Source of the DNA: Thermoleophilia bacterium
GTDB taxonomy: Bacteria > Actinomycetota > Thermoleophilia > Gaiellales > Gaiellaceae
Length of the DNA stretch: 33,640 nt
Assembly (NCBI GenBank): GCA_025925195.1
Contig: JAICLU010000009.1
Coordinates: 1-33,640, forward strand
Direction: 5' to 3'
The notes beneath the pieces were generated by a model. It was not told the DNA's origin. It made no database searches and saw only the letters and a list, made by a program, of their open reading frames with translations. The position numbers and the translations under genes are program-made. Shown here one piece after another: positions 15,284 to 22,985 of the stretch (position 1 is its first letter; each line of letters begins with the position of its first letter).

Positions 15284-16020
15284 GAGAGCCACTCCAGCAC
15301 GGCGCCGTGCGACGGCAGTGTCGCGCCTTCCGACCACGCCGTCGTCTGCACGATCGTCCACAGCCGCGCCCGCTCGCGGTCGAGCCCGAGGTCGGCGCAC
15401 AGCCGGTCGAGCCGGTAGAGCGCCTGCCGCCGCGTGTGCCCGAGCTCGCCGGACCGCACGATCGGGGCCGCCTGAAACTCCCGCTCGGCCGCCAGAGGCT
15501 TGGGATCGATCACGAGCCACGGCTCCCGCTGCGCGGCCAGGACGTTGTCGCCGTGCAGATCCTGGTTGCACAGCACGAGCTCGCCCTGCGTCCCGGCGAG
15601 CTCCCGCGCGAGCGAAAGCCGTTCGCCCGCCAGCTCGCCGCTCTCGTCCCAGGCATCGATCTCCTCGCTGATCCCACGGAAGCCGTCGGCGCGCGTCCAG
15701 AGGCGCGGCAGCAGCTCGGCGAGCACGTCCATCGCAGCCGCGGTCTCGAGACGAGAGAGCGGCGTGCCCGGCTCGCAGCGCTCGAGCAGCATCGCGCTCC
15801 GCTCGTCGTCGCGTTCGAGCAGCCGGACGGCGCCGTCGCCGTCCCAGCGCTCGAGCGCGTCCGGCTCCTGCACCGCTTCCCGGTGGGGCAGTCCGAGCTT
15901 CAGGACGGCAGGGCTCCCGTCACTGCGCTCCACCTGGAGCACGCGGCCGCCGGCGCCCGACGGGTACTCGGGGCCGCGCGTCAACTGCCAGCGCGCCAGC
16001 AGGTCGTCGAGGTCCGGCAC
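15280..16020 (-). CDS. Aminoglycoside/hydroxyurea phosphotransferase-like kinase (APH_6_hur type)
   Basis: 246 residues. An APH/choline-kinase fold with VLKLGLPHREA (ATP-binding lysine), AMLLERCEPGTPL, the catalytic loop LCNQDLHGDNVLAA and the metal-binding segment VIDPKPLAAEREF, matching the family of streptomycin 6-kinase and hydroxyurea phosphotransferase. In soil actinobacteria such genes may give antibiotic resistance or act in ordinary metabolism; the sequence does not decide. The GTG at 16020 follows GGAA and gives an N-terminus (VPDLDDLLARW) typical of the family. First gene of the leftward operon, with tRNA-Pro 84 bp upstream on the other strand. Confidence 0.83.
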   Translation of the reverse strand: MPDLDDLLARWQLTRGPEYPSGAGGRVLQVERSDGSPAVLKLGLPHREAVQEPDALERWDGDGAVRLLERDDERSAMLLERCEPGTPLSRLETAAAMDVLAELLPRLWTRADGFRGISEEIDAWDESGELAGERLSLARELAGTQGELVLCNQDLHGDNVLAAQREPWLVIDPKPLAAEREFQAAPIVRSGELGHTRRQALYRLDRLCADLGLDRERARLWTIVQTTAWSEGATLPSHGAVLEWLS

Positions 16021-16103
16021 CTTCCGAGGATAGTGCGGAGTCCCGAGCAGATCCTCCGGGCACGCCGACGATCTCTGAGGCTCCGCTACCCTTCGGCGCT
16101 GTC

Positions 16104-16177
16104 CGGGGTGTGGCGCAGCCTGGTAGCGCGCTCCGTTCGGGTCGGAGAGGTCCCCAGTTCGAATCTGGGCACCCCGA
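16104..16177 (+). tRNA. tRNA-Pro (anticodon CGG)
   Basis: 74-nt cloverleaf: acceptor arms CGGGGTG (16104-16110) and CACCCCG (16170-16176) with discriminator A (16177), D-arm GCGC-AGCCTGGTA-GCGC, anticodon stem CTCCG/CGGAG around loop TTCGGGT (anticodon CGG, reading CCG) and T-arm CCCAG-TTCGAAT-CTGGG. CCA is not encoded. A TACCCT 12 bp upstream (16087-16092) could be its -10 box. Confidence 0.97.
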
Positions 16178-16186
16178 TGCTCTCGG

Positions 16187-16218
16187 GACTGTCGCCTGCA
16201 CTCGTGCAGGCGACAGTC
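16187..16218. terminator. Perfect 14-bp hairpin after tRNA-Pro
   Basis: GACTGTCGCCTGCA (16187-16200) pairs perfectly with TGCAGGCGACAGTC (16205-16218) around a CTCG tetraloop, 10 bp after the tRNA. No T-tract follows, so it is a terminator of the U-less type often proposed in actinobacteria, or a processing signal. It also sits 18 bp before the next gene start at 16237. Confidence 0.65.
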
Positions 16219-16236
16219 GTGCACTAGCGTGCGCCC

Positions 16237-17298
16237 GTGATTCGTGCCGCCCTCATTGCTGCCGCGGCGCTCGGCATCTCGGGCGGTCACGTCACCGCGG
16301 GCGGCGCCCCGGTGTTCCCGATCCTCGGCTACTACCAGTGCGGGGCCTCGGCCGCGCAGGCTGCCGCTGCCGGCATCGACTTCTTCGTCGAACAGCCTTA
16401 CACCGCCTGCTCGGCGCTTCGGCCGAACGACTTCGGGGACGATCCGCCGCCGCCCGGCGTCCGCGTGCTGAGCGACGACGACTCCATGGCCGGCGGCGGT
16501 GACGGCGGCTGGTACCTCCCGGACGAGCCTGACGGCGCCGCCCTGAGTGCCGCGCAGCTGCCCGCGCTGCCGCCGGCAGCCGAGACCGGGCGACTGCGCG
16601 TCGTCAACCTCTCGGAGCACTTCTACAGCGGCCAGGCGTCGATCCGTCCCGGCTACGACCCCGGCGAGTACTCGCGCTTCGCCGGCCTCGCCGACCTCGT
16701 CGGCTTCGACCTGTATCCGATCACGAAGTTCTGCGGCCGCATCTCGTTGCTCGACGTCTTCCGAGCGCAGCGTGAGCTGCGAACGCTGTACGCCGTCGGC
16801 AAGCCGACGTTCCAGTGGATCGAAACCGGCCCGATGACCGGCGAGTGCCCGACCATCCCCGTGACGCCCGCGATTGCGAACGCCGAAGCGTGGCTCGCCG
16901 TCGCGGGCGGAGCGGTCGGGATCGGCTGGTTCACGAGCAGCTGGACGAGCGGCTCATGGAACCGTTGGGACGTCAGCCCGGCGATGCTCGCGCGAATGAC
17001 GGCGACGGACGCGCAACTGCACGCGCTCGCGCCGGTGCTGACCGGCCCTCCGGCCGACGTCGTCGTGCCGTGGGACGGGACGGTTGCGGCGAGCACGCGC
17101 ACGAGCGGCGGCGCGCTCTACGTGATCGCCGTGAACGCGGGTGACCGGCCGACGACGATCCCGATGCGCCTCGACGGGCTGCGCGGACGAACCCTGACGG
17201 TGCTCGGCGAGCATCGGACGATCACGCCCGTCAAGCGTGTGTTCATCCGCGACTCGTTCGGCCCGTACCAGGTTCACCTCTATACGACGGCGCACTAA
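16237..17298 (+). CDS. Secreted TIM-barrel/glycoside-hydrolase-like protein
   Basis: 353 residues. Signal peptide at the N-terminus (AALIAAAALGISGGHVTAG). The mature part looks like a (beta/alpha)8 barrel of glycosidase type: FPILGYYQCG, AAGIDFFVEQPYT, LRVVNLSEHFYSG, ADLVGFDLYPITKFCG, PTFQWIETGPM (candidate acidic residue), AEAWLAVAGGAVGIGWFTSSW, and a C-terminal beta-sandwich-like tail (GALYVIAVNAGDRPTTIPM, ERRTI-like GEHRTITP) of the kind that follows GH barrels. No exact family is recognised and the catalytic pair is not certain, so the activity is left open. The GTG at 16237 gives the signal peptide. The 3' end overlaps the convergent Ig-repeat gene by 56 bp. Confidence 0.72.
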   Translation: MIRAALIAAAALGISGGHVTAGGAPVFPILGYYQCGASAAQAAAAGIDFFVEQPYTACSALRPNDFGDDPPPPGVRVLSDDDSMAGGGDGGWYLPDEPDGAALSAAQLPALPPAAETGRLRVVNLSEHFYSGQASIRPGYDPGEYSRFAGLADLVGFDLYPITKFCGRISLLDVFRAQRELRTLYAVGKPTFQWIETGPMTGECPTIPVTPAIANAEAWLAVAGGAVGIGWFTSSWTSGSWNRWDVSPAMLARMTATDAQLHALAPVLTGPPADVVVPWDGTVAASTRTSGGALYVIAVNAGDRPTTIPMRLDGLRGRTLTVLGEHRTITPVKRVFIRDSFGPYQVHLYTTAH

Positions 17299-18385
17299 TC
17301 GAGAGAGCTCCGTTGACGGTCGCGACGAGCGAATGCCCCTCGTCGTCGGCGGCGGGCACGTAGGTCGGCTTCGTGGCGCCGGCGATCGGGACGCAGAGCC
17401 GTCCGTTCGCATTGCAGCGCAGCCAGGCGTAGGTGAACGCTGCCGGTGCCGTCTTCCAGGCGCCGTTGTCGACCGTGAGCTTCGTCGTTCCCGAGACCTT
17501 CGGCTGCCCGGTCGAGACGGCCACGGCACTCGACGCTGCGATCGGCCCGACGGCCGGCAGGAACACCGGCACCGTCGCGACCGCATCGGTCGCCTTCAGC
17601 GTCAGCGCAACCGTCGCGCCGACGTCCTTCGTGCCGAGCCTGTACCCGGCGGCGGTCGCGCCGTGGATCGATGAGCAATGGGAGACCTGCGCGTCGCACC
17701 GATACCACTGGTAGGCGAAGGTCACGGCTCCGGATCCCGTCCAGGTTCCCGTCGCGACGCTCAGTCGCTGTCCCCGCTGCGCCGTGCCCGTGACCGCAGG
17801 TGGAACGGTCGCGACCGGGCCGCTCGCGGCAAGCACCGCCGCGGTCGTCGTCGAGAGCGCAGGCTGCGCCGTCGTCCCGGCGCTCGCGGTCACCCGCGCC
17901 TCGAGCGTGTGACCGACGTCGACGGCGGTCGGCGTGTACGCCGCCTGGGTCGCATCGGCGATCGAGATGCAGATGCGGCCGTTGCCGTTGCAGCGCAGCC
18001 AGTCGTACGTGTAGCCCTTCGGCGTCTTGCTCCAGGTTCCGTTGCCGACGGTGAGAGGCTTGCCGACGATCGCGTCGCCGGTGACCGTGGGCTGCACGGT
18101 CGAGACGAGCTTCGCGGCCGGCGCCGCGATCGGGCCGACCGCCGCCGCGTAGGAGGACGCCCCACCAGCAGGGTGCGCCGTCAACCCGAGCGTCTTGCCG
18201 ACGTCCTTCGCACCGAGCGTGTAGGACGCGCCCTTCGCGCCGTGCACGGACAGGCAGTGCGACGCGTCGGGCGCACAGCGGTACCACTGATACACCGTCC
18301 CCGGCGTCGACGGCACCGAGAGCCGCTGGCCCTGTTGCGCGCTACCGGTCACCACCAGGACGACCGCCGCGGCCAGCGCGACCAT
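17243..18385 (-). CDS. Secreted protein with four Ig-like repeats in A-B-A-B order
   Basis: 380 residues: a short N-terminal hydrophobic segment (MVALAAAVVLVVTGSA) and four ~85-residue repeats, each built on a W-[YL]-R-C-x6-C core followed by GATxxxYxxxxxDxG. Repeats 1 and 3 carry YQWYRC and LG(A/T)KDVG; repeats 2 and 4 carry Y(D/A)WLRCN(G/A)NGR and YTP/YVP, so the arrangement is A-B-A-B and suggests duplication of a two-repeat unit. Such repeats occur in large surface proteins of actinobacteria; no enzymatic domain is present. The ATG at 18385 is 12 bp after the maf stop. The 3' end overlaps the convergent glycosidase-like gene, and the last ~20 residues look unstructured. Confidence 0.75.
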   Translation of the reverse strand: MVALAAAVVLVVTGSAQQGQRLSVPSTPGTVYQWYRCAPDASHCLSVHGAKGASYTLGAKDVGKTLGLTAHPAGGASSYAAAVGPIAAPAAKLVSTVQPTVTGDAIVGKPLTVGNGTWSKTPKGYTYDWLRCNGNGRICISIADATQAAYTPTAVDVGHTLEARVTASAGTTAQPALSTTTAAVLAASGPVATVPPAVTGTAQRGQRLSVATGTWTGSGAVTFAYQWYRCDAQVSHCSSIHGATAAGYRLGTKDVGATVALTLKATDAVATVPVFLPAVGPIAASSAVAVSTGQPKVSGTTKLTVDNGAWKTAPAAFTYAWLRCNANGRLCVPIAGATKPTYVPAADDEGHSLVATVNGALSISAPSYRGEPGTGRTSRG

Positions 18386-18397
18386 CAGCGCGCGGGA

Positions 18398-18991
18398 TCA
18401 GCCGAAGCCGTACGTGCCGGCGAAGCGCTCGGCAAGCAGGCGCACGAGGCGCGCCGCAGGCAGCCCGACGACGTTGAGGTAGTCACCTTCGATCCGTTCG
18501 ACGAGGGCCGCTCCCTTTCCTTGGATCGCATACCCGCCGGCACGCCCCTCCCACTCGCCCGAGGCGACGTACGACGCGAGATCGCGCGCCGTCAGCGGCC
18601 GGAACCGAACCCGGGTCAGCTCGACCTCGACGTGCTCCCAGCCGGGCGTGATCATCGCGAGCCCCGAGACGACGGCGTGCGTACGGCCGCCGAGCTCCTC
18701 GAGCATGCGTTCGGCGTCGCCCGCGTCCGTCGGCTTCGCGTACAGGCGGCCGCCGAGCACGACCGTCGTGTCGACGCCGAGCACCGGGCGATCACCGGCA
18801 TCGGCCGCGACCGAGCGGGCCTTGCCGAGTGCGTGGTCGCGGACGAGCTGCTCCGCGTCGGCCTCGGGCGGGTCGTGCTCGACGTAGTCGGGCGCGACGA
18901 CGTCGAACGGGATGCCGAGCTGCTGCAGGATCGTCCGCCGCTGCGGAGAGGTCGACGCGAGTAGCAGCGGTGGCGCGGGCGAAACGCTCAT
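18398..18991 (-). CDS. maf: Maf-family nucleoside triphosphate pyrophosphatase
   Basis: 197 residues. Maf proteins hydrolyse non-canonical or specific NTPs (dTTP, UTP, m7GTP by subfamily) to the monophosphate and pyrophosphate, acting as house-cleaning enzymes. Hallmarks: LLLASTSPQRRTIL at the N-terminus, GVDTTVVLGGRLYAKPTDAGDAERML, GRTHAVVSGLAM and GGYAIQGKGAALVERIEGDYLNVVGLP. The subfamily is not assigned: the first motif reads STSPQRR where canonical Maf reads S.SPRR. The ATG start overlaps the upstream methyltransferase stop as ATGA. Confidence 0.92.
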   Translation of the reverse strand: MSVSPAPPLLLASTSPQRRTILQQLGIPFDVVAPDYVEHDPPEADAEQLVRDHALGKARSVAADAGDRPVLGVDTTVVLGGRLYAKPTDAGDAERMLEELGGRTHAVVSGLAMITPGWEHVEVELTRVRFRPLTARDLASYVASGEWEGRAGGYAIQGKGAALVERIEGDYLNVVGLPAARLVRLLAERFAGTYGFG

Positions 18992-19761
18992 GCGCGCCGA
19001 GCTACCCAGATCTCCTCCGCGGGCCACTTCTTCGCCCACTCGAGATCGACGAAGTCGTAGTAGCTCGGGTTCTCGGCCGTGGCGCCGGGTTGCGGCTCGT
19101 GCAGCGCCTCGACCTCGAAGCCGTTCTCGCGGAGCAAGGCGATCCAGTCGCCGTGGGAGAGGTGGTACTCGATTCCCTGCGCGCCGGCCCACTGCATCCG
19201 GTACATCGCGAATTGGTCGCGGAGGAGCTCCGTCCCGACCATCTCCTCGGCCGAGTCGGGCGCGGTCAGGTACACGAGCGTGGAGTTCGTCAGGAAGACG
19301 AGCAACCCGCCGGGGCGGAGCAACCGCGCCGCCTCGGGAATCCAGCGGTGCGGATCGGCCCACAACGACGCGCCGTACTCGGAGACGGCGAGATCGAAGC
19401 TCGCATCGGGCAGCGGCACCGACTCGGCCGGAGCTTCCACGAGCTCGAGCTCGATGCCGGTCTGCTCGATCATCCGGCGCGCGGTCGCGAGCTGCGCCGG
19501 CGTCGGGTCGACCCCAGTGACGCGGGCGCCGCGGCGCGCGAGCCACGAACCGAAGTACGCGGTGCCGCAGCCGAGCTCGACGACGTCGAGACCGTCGACG
19601 CGCTCGGGCAGCGCACGGATCTCGGCCTCGGGAATTGCGAACACGCCCCACAGAATGCCCGGGTGCGCCCATGCCCGTTCGGCGTTCGCGTCCGTGTGCT
19701 CCTCGTTGGTCTGCGTCCACTCCGCGACGTTCGCGGCGATGCTGTCTACGTCTTCCTGCAT
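18988..19761 (-). CDS. Class I SAM-dependent methyltransferase (paralogue 2)
   Basis: 257 residues. Rossmann-like methyltransferase: [20 protein letters not shown] (motif I), GVDPTPAQLATARRM (motif II acid), [20 protein letters not shown] (motif post-II/III), [18 protein letters not shown] (motif IV). The end reads YYDFVDLEWAKKWPAEEIW. It is clearly a tandem duplicate of the next gene upstream, sharing the N-terminal SIAANVAEWTQTN-type segment and most core motifs. The ATG at 19761 overlaps that gene by 16 bp. Substrate unknown; the family resembles small-molecule methyltransferases of the Methyltransf_11 type. Confidence 0.88.
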   Translation of the reverse strand: MQEDVDSIAANVAEWTQTNEEHTDANAERAWAHPGILWGVFAIPEAEIRALPERVDGLDVVELGCGTAYFGSWLARRGARVTGVDPTPAQLATARRMIEQTGIELELVEAPAESVPLPDASFDLAVSEYGASLWADPHRWIPEAARLLRPGGLLVFLTNSTLVYLTAPDSAEEMVGTELLRDQFAMYRMQWAGAQGIEYHLSHGDWIALLRENGFEVEALHEPQPGATAENPSYYDFVDLEWAKKWPAEEIWVARRA

Positions 19762-20507
19762 TCCCACAGGTCCTCTCCCGGCCACCGGCGCGCCCAGTCG
19801 GCGGGAATGACGAGGTAGTACGGATGCGATTCGGCGCCGGGCGGCGCCTGCAACTCGTGCAGGCCGTCGATGACGAAGCCGTTCGCCCGCAGCAGCGCGA
19901 TCCAGTCCCCGTGCGAGAGGTGGAACTCGACTCCGCTGTAGCCCTCCCAGCTGACTGCCCACGGTGCGAACTGCGGCCGGACGAGCCGGTTCTCGATGCC
20001 CTGCTCCTCGCGGTCGGGCGTGCAGAGGTGGGCGAGGGTCGACATGGTCAGGAACAGCAGGCGACCACCGGGACGCAGGAGCCGGGCCGCCTCGGCCAGC
20101 CACCGCTCGGGATCGGCCCAGAGCGACGCGCCGTACTCGGAGACCGCGAGGTCGAAGCTCGCATCCGGCAGCGGCACCTCCTCGGCCGGCGCCTCGACGA
20201 GCTCGAACCGGATGCCGGTCGCGCCCATGAGCCGCCGGGCGGTGTCGAGCTGGAGCGGCGTCGGGTCGACGCCGACCGGCCGCGCACCGGCGCGCGCGAG
20301 CTTCGCGCTCAGATAGGCGGTGCCGCAACCGAGCTCCACGACGTCGAGGCCGGCGACGTCGCCGAGCCACTCGTCGCGAACCTCGAACTCACCCCAGTAG
20401 ACCTCGGGATCGCGCCACTGCCGCTCGGCGTCGCCGTCGGTGAACTCCCGATTCGTGCGTGTCCACTGGGCGACGTTCGCCGCGATGCGCGATTCAGCCG
20501 AGCTCAT
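19746..20507 (-). CDS. Class I SAM-dependent methyltransferase (paralogue 1)
   Basis: 253 residues with the same layout as its neighbour: [13 protein letters not shown] at the N-terminus, [20 protein letters not shown] (motif I), [57 protein letters not shown] and [13 protein letters not shown]-like [17 protein letters not shown]. The strong similarity to the following gene marks a tandem duplication; divergence is largest near residues 170-200, where the substrate pocket would lie, so the two may have different substrates. The ATG at 20507 overlaps the ndk 3' end by 14 bp, placing both in the ndk-maf transcript. Confidence 0.88.
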   Translation of the reverse strand: MSSAESRIAANVAQWTRTNREFTDGDAERQWRDPEVYWGEFEVRDEWLGDVAGLDVVELGCGTAYLSAKLARAGARPVGVDPTPLQLDTARRLMGATGIRFELVEAPAEEVPLPDASFDLAVSEYGASLWADPERWLAEAARLLRPGGRLLFLTMSTLAHLCTPDREEQGIENRLVRPQFAPWAVSWEGYSGVEFHLSHGDWIALLRANGFVIDGLHELQAPPGAESHPYYLVIPADWARRWPGEDLWECRKT

Positions 20508-20913
20508 CGGCGGAGAACCAGAGCGCGACCTCGCGCTCAGCGGACTCCGGCGAGTCCGAGCCGTGGACGAGATTGTCCGGCATCGACATCGCGAGATCGC
20601 CGCGGATCGTTCCCGGCTCGGCGTTCGCCGGGTTCGTGGCGCCGATCGTCTTGCGCATCGTCGCGATCGCGCCCTCGCCCTCGACGACGAGCGCCCAGGT
20701 CGGCCCCGACGTGATGAAGTCGACGAGCTCGCCGAAGAACGGCTTCTCCCTGTGCTCGGCGTAGTGCGTCTCGCCGAGCTCGCGGCTCGCGGTCAGCAGC
20801 TTGCCCGCGCGGATCGTGAACCCGCGCGCCTCGATCCGTCCGAGGATCTCGGCGGCGAGGCGCCGCCGGACCGCGTCCGGCTTGATGAGGATGAGTGACC
20901 GTTCGACCGCCAT
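20494..20913 (-). CDS. ndk: Nucleoside diphosphate kinase
   Basis: 139 residues, the usual length. Transfers phosphate between nucleoside tri- and diphosphates through a phosphohistidine. Hallmarks: [14 protein letters not shown] at the N-terminus, [29 protein letters not shown] and the active-site stretch [16 protein letters not shown], with H117 as the phosphorylated residue. First gene of a leftward operon with two methyltransferases, maf and the Ig-repeat gene. A TACACT at 20928-20923 could be its -10 box in the 80-bp divergent gap shared with padR; no good -35 is visible. Confidence 0.96.
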   Translation of the reverse strand: MAVERSLILIKPDAVRRRLAAEILGRIEARGFTIRAGKLLTASRELGETHYAEHREKPFFGELVDFITSGPTWALVVEGEGAIATMRKTIGATNPANAEPGTIRGDLAMSMPDNLVHGSDSPESAEREVALWFSADELG

Positions 20914-20956
20914 CGGGGCGGCAGTGTAATCACGCGCCGGTCCGCCCGGCCGCGAC

Positions 20957-20985
20957 TTGACACATAGCGTCGCTATGCATACCAT
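20957..20985 (+). promoter_or_regulatory. Promoter with PadR-type operator in its spacer (leaderless)
   Basis: Consensus -35 TTGACA (20957-20962), 17-bp spacer and -10-like TACCAT (20980-20985). The spacer contains the palindrome ATAGCG-T-CGCTAT (20964-20976), the kind of site bound by PadR regulators. The padR ATG at 20994 is 9 bp after the -10, so transcription should start at or next to the A of the start codon: a leaderless, probably self-repressed gene. Confidence 0.75.
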
Positions 20986-20993
20986 CGCTCGGT

Positions 20994-21308
20994 ATGAAGG
21001 CCGACACGTTGAAGGGTCATCTCGACGCGCTCGTCCTGTCGGTGCTCGCCGCCGAGCCGGCGCACGGGTACGCGATCATCGAGCGGCTGAAGCTCCGGAG
21101 CGGCGGCGCGTTCGCGCTGCCGGAGGGCACCGTGTACCCGGTGCTGCACCGGCTCGAGCGCGGCGGCTTCCTGTCGAGCGAGTGGACAGAGGTTGCCGGG
21201 CGGCGCCGCCGCGTCTACCGGCTCACGCGGAGCGGGCGGCGCGAGCTCGGGCTGCGCAAGAACGAATGGAATGCGTTCTCGCGCGCCGTCCAGGCTGTGC
21301 TGGCGTGA
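20994..21308 (+). CDS. PadR-family transcriptional regulator
   Basis: 104 residues of a stand-alone PadR winged helix: [23 protein letters not shown] (helices 1-2), [24 protein letters not shown] (recognition helix) and the wing [18 protein letters not shown], ending shortly after the dimerisation helix. It most likely represses its own promoter through the ATAGC palindrome immediately upstream and, through it, the two following genes, whose reading frames overlap as GTGA quartets. PadR genes followed by a HAAS-type membrane protein form a widespread actinobacterial and firmicute pair. The ATG at 20994 is chosen for the N-terminal match and the leaderless promoter. Confidence 0.92.
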   Translation: MKADTLKGHLDALVLSVLAAEPAHGYAIIERLKLRSGGAFALPEGTVYPVLHRLERGGFLSSEWTEVAGRRRRVYRLTRSGRRELGLRKNEWNAFSRAVQAVLA

Positions 21309-22147
21309 TCGACGGGCTGCACTCGGAACTGGGGCGCGTCGGGATTTGTGGTCGCCTGCGCAGCCGGATCGTCGCCGAGCTCGCCGACCACCTGGCCTGC
21401 GACCCGGAGGCCGACGTCGGGAGCCCGCGCGACCTGGCCGAGCAGTTCGCAAACGAGCTCGGCACGAGCCGGAGCCGTGTCGCCGCATTCGGCGCCTTCG
21501 CGGCCCTCTCGCTCGCCGGAGCCCTGTACGCCGCCTCGTTCGCGGCGATGAGCGTCGTGGCGCCGTCGCTGGGGCAGGCACACGCGAGGACCGGTTGGCT
21601 CAGCGCGCTCGCGGTGCTCCTCTTGCTCGGCGCGCCACAGGTCTCCTTCGCGGCCGGCTCCCTCGCACTCGTCCGCGCGCTCCGCCGGCGTCGCTCGACC
21701 GCATTGCCGGCCGCCGAGGTACGCGTGATCCTGAGGCGGGCAGCCGTCGCGCTCGCCTTCGGCGCCGCTGCGATGATCGGCATCGCTCTCGCCGGGTACG
21801 AGTACGCCGCCGAGCTGCCGGGCTGGGTGCGCCTGCTCGACTACGTGTCGGCCGGCGGGGGCGTCGCCGCGATCGGGGCTGCAGCCTTTCCGCTGCTTGC
21901 CGCGAGGCGCGTGGCCGTGTCGCAGGGCGGTGGCGCGGGAGATCTCTCGGACGATCTGGTGCCCGGCGTCGAGCCGCACCGGCTCGCCCTCCTCGTCGCG
22001 GCGCTCGTCACCCTGGTCGTAGCCGCCGCGGGCATCGTCCAGTCCGATCCGATCGACGGGGTCGTGCGCGGGCTCGCAGACGGCGGCGCCTGTCTCGCCG
22101 GTTACGCCCTGCTCGGCCGGTTCCTCGGCCTGCGCGCCCGCGCGTGA
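21305..22147 (+). CDS. HAAS-like six-helix membrane protein, PadR partner
   Basis: 280 residues. A soluble N-terminal helical segment ([30 protein letters not shown], residues ~1-60) resembles the HAAS domain found downstream of PadR regulators; it is followed by about six membrane helices (for example FAALSLAGALYAASFAAMSV, LLDYVSAGGGVAAIGAAAF, LLVAALVTLVVAAAGIV). No transporter signature is visible. The GTG start overlaps the padR stop and the 3' end overlaps the VOC gene start, so all three are one coupled unit. The function is unknown; a sensing or stress role alongside PadR is only inferred. Confidence 0.75.
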   Translation: MIDGLHSELGRVGICGRLRSRIVAELADHLACDPEADVGSPRDLAEQFANELGTSRSRVAAFGAFAALSLAGALYAASFAAMSVVAPSLGQAHARTGWLSALAVLLLLGAPQVSFAAGSLALVRALRRRRSTALPAAEVRVILRRAAVALAFGAAAMIGIALAGYEYAAELPGWVRLLDYVSAGGGVAAIGAAAFPLLAARRVAVSQGGGAGDLSDDLVPGVEPHRLALLVAALVTLVVAAAGIVQSDPIDGVVRGLADGGACLAGYALLGRFLGLRARA

Positions 22148-22488
22148 GGATCGACCACGTGCAGCTCGCCGCGCCCACCGGCTGCGAGGCCGCGGCGCGC
22201 GCGTTCTACGGCGGCATGCTCGGCCTGGCGGAGATCGAGAAGCCCGAGCCGCTGCGCTCGCGCGGCGGCGTCTGGTTCGAGCTCGGCGGAGGGCAACAGC
22301 TGCATATCGGCGTCGACCCCGGCTTCACGCCGGCGCGCAAGGCGCATCCGGCGTTCGCGGTCGAGGATCTCGACGCGCTGGCCGGAAAGCTCGGCGAGGT
22401 CGACTGGGACGACGACGTCGCCGGTCTGCGGCGGTTCTACGCGGCCGACCCATGGGGCAACCGTCTCGAGTTCGTCGCCTCGGGCTAG
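22144..22488 (+). CDS. VOC-superfamily (glyoxalase/bleomycin-resistance fold) protein
   Basis: 114 residues. A beta-alpha-beta-beta-beta VOC unit pair: RIDHVQLAAPTGCEAAARAFYGGMLGL at the N-terminus (metal-ligand-position His), VWFELGGGQQLHIGVD, HPAFAVEDLDALAGKLG and FYAADPWGNRLEFVASG at the end (Glu ligand position). Members include glyoxalase I, dioxygenases and antibiotic-binding proteins; the length fits a small binding or lyase-type member that would act as a dimer. GTG start overlapping the previous stop. The TAG stop shares a CTAG with the stop of the convergent zinc-ribbon gene. Confidence 0.85.
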   Translation: MRIDHVQLAAPTGCEAAARAFYGGMLGLAEIEKPEPLRSRGGVWFELGGGQQLHIGVDPGFTPARKAHPAFAVEDLDALAGKLGEVDWDDDVAGLRRFYAADPWGNRLEFVASG

Positions 22489-22985
22489 CGGGCGCGCCGC
22501 CGGCGCGGCGGCTCGATGCTCGGCAGCGCAACGGCGGTCGGCTCGACCTGCGTCTCGCAAAACGGACAGACCTGCCAGAGCGCCTCGAGCGGCTGCTTGC
22601 AGTTCGTGCACGCCTGCTTGAGCTTCGTCGTGCAGATCGGGCAGACGAGGAACGACGAGTCGACCTCCGAGCGGCAGACCGGGCAGTGCAGGTCGCGCTT
22701 CGAGAGCCTGTCCTCCATCGCACGGATCTCGAGCTCGCGCTCGCGCACGTCCTCGAGATACTCGGGCGGCCGGAACAGCATGTAGACGAACACGCCGAGG
22801 AACGGCACGATCACGCCGAGCATCACGGCGACTCCGATCAGCCACGGGTCTTCCATCCGGCGCCGGGCGTCCTTGTAGATCCAGAACACCGTCGCGAGCC
22901 AGAAGACGACCGCGAAGAAGATGAGCAGGTTCCGGATCGCGAGCCACGTTCCAGATCCGAAGAAGTTGGCTGCGACGAGGCTCAC
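22485..22985 (-). CDS. Membrane protein with zinc-ribbon C-terminus
   Basis: 166 residues. Two N-terminal membrane helices (LLIFFAVVFWLATVFWIY and GVAVMLGVIVPFLGVFVYMLF) joined by the cytosolic KDARRRMEDPW stretch, then a helical linker (ELEIRAMEDRLSKRD) and four CxxC knuckles (CPVC, CPIC, CTNC, CPFC), enough for two zinc ribbons. Function unknown. The GTG at 22985 overlaps the stop of the 42-aa membrane protein as GTGA. It is the last gene of the leftward valS-folC group, and its stop shares a CTAG with the convergent VOC gene. Confidence 0.83.
   Translation of the reverse strand: MSLVAANFFGSGTWLAIRNLLIFFAVVFWLATVFWIYKDARRRMEDPWLIGVAVMLGVIVPFLGVFVYMLFRPPEYLEDVRERELEIRAMEDRLSKRDLHCPVCRSEVDSSFLVCPICTTKLKQACTNCKQPLEALWQVCPFCETQVEPTAVALPSIEPPRRRRAR

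Noticed and set aside
15280-16020. Calling the APH-like kinase an antibiotic-resistance gene
   Set aside because: Only the fold and catalytic loop are visible; the family includes enzymes with ordinary metabolic substrates and no resistance context is present.
16104-16236. Integration site (attachment site) at tRNA-Pro
   Set aside because: No repeat of the tRNA 3' end, integrase or foreign-looking gene block was seen downstream.
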